Source: Diphasiastrum complanatum | Lineage: Eukaryota; Streptophyta; Lycopodiopsida; Lycopodiales; Lycopodiaceae | Length of the DNA stretch: 64,000 nucleotides | Direction of reading: 5' to 3' | Assembly (NCBI GenBank): GCA_029204225.1 | Contig: CM055093.1 | Location: 1,983,804-2,047,803 of the forward strand | Shown here: one piece after another, positions 61,161 through 64,000 of the stretch | How positions within the stretch are numbered: the first letter of the stretch is position 1 | Layout: each line of letters begins with the position of its first letter | Position numbers and translations under genes: made by a program | The notes under the pieces: model-generated | The model's database searches: none | The model's input: the letters and a program-made list of their open reading frames with translations, nothing else | Told to the model about the DNA's origin: nothing

Positions 61161-62930
61161 CATGCCATAACTTTGAGAACTTTGCTTGAAGATTGACTCC
61201 CTTGGTCCTTTTTAACATCTTCCAAGCTACCACAAATATATAAGCATCTCACCAACATCCACCATCATGACAATCACGAGTACGAAATAGATCTACAAAG
61301 ATCAACATCAATCTCATGCATCAACACCCACGTTAGAAACCTGTACTTCATAAGTAGTTGACTCCACTTGTGTCGATTGAATCCACTTCAATTCTCCTGG
61401 TACTCTCATAAATTACCACCTATGACAGACTTGATGGACTTAGTTGAACTACTCCCCCAGGATGTACACTTCATGTTTGCATTCCAACCACTTTCCAACA
61501 ATGATACAAATAGAATGTCATCTTTGAACCAAACCAAATATGCAAGTAATAGAGCATCTCCAATAGAAAGATAAAACGTATACAATGCTTTCTCACAAAA
61601 AGTAACTGATACTCCCCCTCAAATACTTTCTCACACAAAGTACTTGACATTATCTTCTCCATGGAATCTCCTGCCTCTATCTCACACGTAGAGTCACTTT
61701 CTCCAAACAACTTTCCAACCTAGAAAGGATCTCATCATGACATCTATTTATTCTTACACTATGTCATATGCAAACTTCCCAACTGATGTACGTCCATCTT
61801 CCTTGAAAGAACCTGCTTCACTTATGAAGACTTCATATTGATTTTCTAAGGCTGATCAATAACTTGTCAATTCATAGACCCTGTTGTTTTTCTTGAGGCA
61901 CATGACAAAACATGAACTTGGACAAATTCAAGAACTTCAAGAAACAACTCAAAACAATTCTTCCTAGAAGAATTGGTTTCACTTGGTACCACAACATGAA
62001 CAATCAACTATGACTTGGATGGTATCCAGGAATTACTTGACAACCACAGCAAACAATCACTTCGATTAATCATAAATCTCCATTAGATAGACAAGAAAGT
62101 TTCTACCACATAGTCAAGCTACTATGACTTGGATAGAAACCAAACCCGGAAGAACATAGAATGACAACCACACAACTTGCCACAACTGTCACTTGTAACA
62201 ATGAACTTATCATTTGCCACCATGATAAGAAACTGTGATACAATGGAGCATCCTCTTGAATATTGATTTACTTATATAGACCCATAGTCTATACTTCTCA
62301 TGCAACTCCCTCTTAGAGGTTGCACCTTTGTTGATTCCAACCTTGACAAAACCTTGTCCATTCTTAGAACTTCTGAAGTTGGCCTTCCTTCAGCATGCTG
62401 GTTGGTAGCTGCTTCTGCAACTTCAATGACACCATGATCGCTGATTTCCTTCTCCTGCAATCTCCCCCATCGTCTTATTGTTTCATGTAGTTTTCCTTTT
62501 CCTGTGAGTTGACCCGTCCACTTTGTTTTGCAGTTGCGTGAACCAACTTACATGTAGCTTCAACGACCTATCAAGGTCCTTCTATAGCAATGGCTCTCCA
62601 ACAATGTTCTTGATCAATAGCAATCAGACTATAGCAATGAATCTGATCCAATCACTCTTGTGGATCCTTTCTCCACCTTGCACCCTGATTGCAAAACAAC
62701 TCCTAGTCACAATGTTAATCCTGACTCCTGAGACCTCCTTTAGCATGCATCAAGGTTCTAAACCTCAGTGATCTGCTACTACAAGACACAGCAATTGCTT
62801 CCTAGCAATCTGCGCATGTGCATGCTTCCTTGCATGTGTACCGATTTCTTCCAATAGTGATTGGCAATCTACAACAATCTACCAATAGTGTTCTAATCAA
62901 TAGTGACCTATCTCCAACGATTTTCTAATT
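61161..62930. other. Unassigned sequence
   Basis: Short frames only (up to 82 codons). I see no retroelement domain despite lying upstream (in the minus-strand sense, downstream) of a copy B leader. Confidence 0.4.
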
Positions 62931-62934
62931 TGTA

Positions 62935-63300
62935 ACATCTTCCAACGACCTAAATTCACAGTAGAAAATCTGTAGGTCAGCGATCCAGCAGACAAACAGG
63001 TTCAAGTCACTCCACTTCCAGCGAACAGTTCTAGATAGTGAATCAGTCTAATAGACCGTGAACTGTTGTTTGTTCTGTAGCTCAGCGATCAATCACCCAG
63101 TAAACAATTCTGCAGGCAACGATCTCTAGGCGATAGCAATCTGATCAAATAGCATTCCAGCTCAGTCAACAAACTCAGACAGCAATTAGATACAGCCAAC
63201 GATCAGGTTCAGCCAACAATCTGATTCTAGCAATCCAGCTCTCGGGCAGCAACGAACAGATCAGTGATCCGTACTTAGACCTGCAAATGGGTCAGCAATT
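62935..63300. repeat. Loosely periodic CAGCGATC/CAACAATCT region
   Basis: Words such as CAGCGATC, CAACGATC, GCAATCTGATC and CAGCAATTAGAT recur about every 20-40 bp. This looks like an eroded minisatellite in the leader of retroelement copy B. Confidence 0.45.
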
Positions 63301-63960
63301 AGATCTGTGTATCTTCTCCAACAAACCAATCTTCTCCTAGAAGATTCTCATTGTCCTCTTGACAACGTTGACTCCACACTTTGCTACCCAACAACTTGAG
63401 ATCTGAGGTAGATTTGATAATCTCCTCTTGCAGCACAACCCTTCTCCTTGTAGCACTAGATCTTCTCACAAAGATGCCATTGTTGTAGATGAAGATCAAA
63501 CTTGAGAGCTGGCTAGGGACACCAACTTCACACCTTGAAGATGGTCGAATCAATCTACATATGATGATTGACTCCATTCGTTGAGTACCTCCTTGTTCTC
63601 TCAATCTTGAACCATGCTCTGATACCATGTTAGAAAATCGACTTCTTCATAACAAGCAACCAAGATAAGATTCCTATTGTTGTTAGACAATAGCCATACA
63701 CATGCATGGAAGAGAACAGACATAACTATGATGAAGCAATGATAAGATGTACTCCAACTATGCCCCATTGCAAATGAGCTAGGGCACACTACATACTTAT
63801 AGACTTTGGTCTATGCCAAAAGCGAAAGCGAAAGCGAAAGCGAAAGCGAAAGCGAAAGCAAGAGCAAAAGCCTAATTAATGTCTCTATATATGGTAAAAG
63901 CACCAACACCTATCTATAGCAAAAACTTGTTCTCCAAATCAAGCACTAGAATCTCGAACT
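63301..63960 (-). mobile_element. LTR-retroelement 5' end (leader, PBS, partial LTR), copy B
   Basis: Minus-strand PBS TGGTATCAGAGC (63616-63627) follows the LTR end ...TTTTCTAACA at 63628. Leader to the left and LTR to the right match copy A (6419-7000) closely, including the CTTCTCACAAAG and GAGAGCTGGCTAGGGA words. The LTR runs to or beyond the window edge. Confidence 0.7.
63820..63872. repeat. (AAAGCG)n hexanucleotide repeat
   Basis: Seven clean AAAGCG units followed by AAAGCAAGAGCAAAAGC. It lies within the LTR of copy B; copy A has only AAAAGCATAAAGCAAATAGC at the same place. Confidence 0.95.
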
Positions 63961-64000
63961 TGAGTCTAACTAAATTCTAGCTTGACTACACTAAATATAG

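Noticed and set aside
62935..63300. CRISPR-like spaced repeats
   Set aside because: Words are short, imperfect and irregularly spaced, and the DNA is eukaryotic retroelement leader.

Overview
This is nuclear DNA of a land plant, most likely a seed plant with a retrotransposon-rich genome. The evidence is the dominance of Ty1/copia and Ty3/gypsy LTR elements with tRNA-iMet primer sites (TGGTATCAGAGC type), hAT and L1-type LINE remnants, many (AG)n/(CT)n microsatellites, and one intron-rich plant-type host gene. I cannot name the species from sequence alone.

Layout. 0-9.3 kb: two broken hAT transposase remnants (422-1259 and 7050-8170), a Ty3/gypsy integrase scrap (1676-2891), a hAT-like end (4178-4232), a pyrimidine-rich minisatellite with an orphan 193-codon ORF (5378-6407), a minus-strand LTR piece (6419-7000) and a LINE reverse-transcriptase fragment (8700-9045). 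10.4-11.0 kb: a GC-rich island of nested perfect inverted repeats followed by a minisatellite. 14.2-18.8 kb: a gag-protease LTR element with no integrase, RT or RNase H, and an unrecognised third ORF. 18.8-24 kb: three pieces of different gypsy elements abutting one another, one with two consecutive retropepsin-like domains. 24.4-28.7 kb: a deleted copia element and an isolated LTR. 32.2-35.4 kb: a hAT-like non-autonomous element with a G-tract hairpin, a rearranged copia LTR-RNase H-LTR structure, and microsatellites. 36.3-42.1 kb: the best-preserved transposon, a minus-strand copia element with both LTRs, carrying a solo gypsy LTR inside its RT region. 54.3-58.5 kb: an internally deleted gypsy element of the family that gave that solo LTR.

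The only host gene I recognise is glutamine:fructose-6-phosphate aminotransferase (GFAT), on the minus strand between 45.0 and 52.4 kb. Eight exons (532 codons) join in frame and cover the second half of the glutaminase domain and nearly all of both SIS domains. The first exons (catalytic N-terminus) and the last exon were not found: rightwards the gene runs into gypsy insertions, leftwards into unrecognised sequence and then the copia element. One intron appears to use a GC donor.

There is no operon-like organisation. The window is one dispersed host gene in a sea of nested mobile elements at different stages of decay. Stretches at 11.0-13.5, 28.7-32.3, 34.8-36.3 and 58.5-62.9 kb show little that I can assign.
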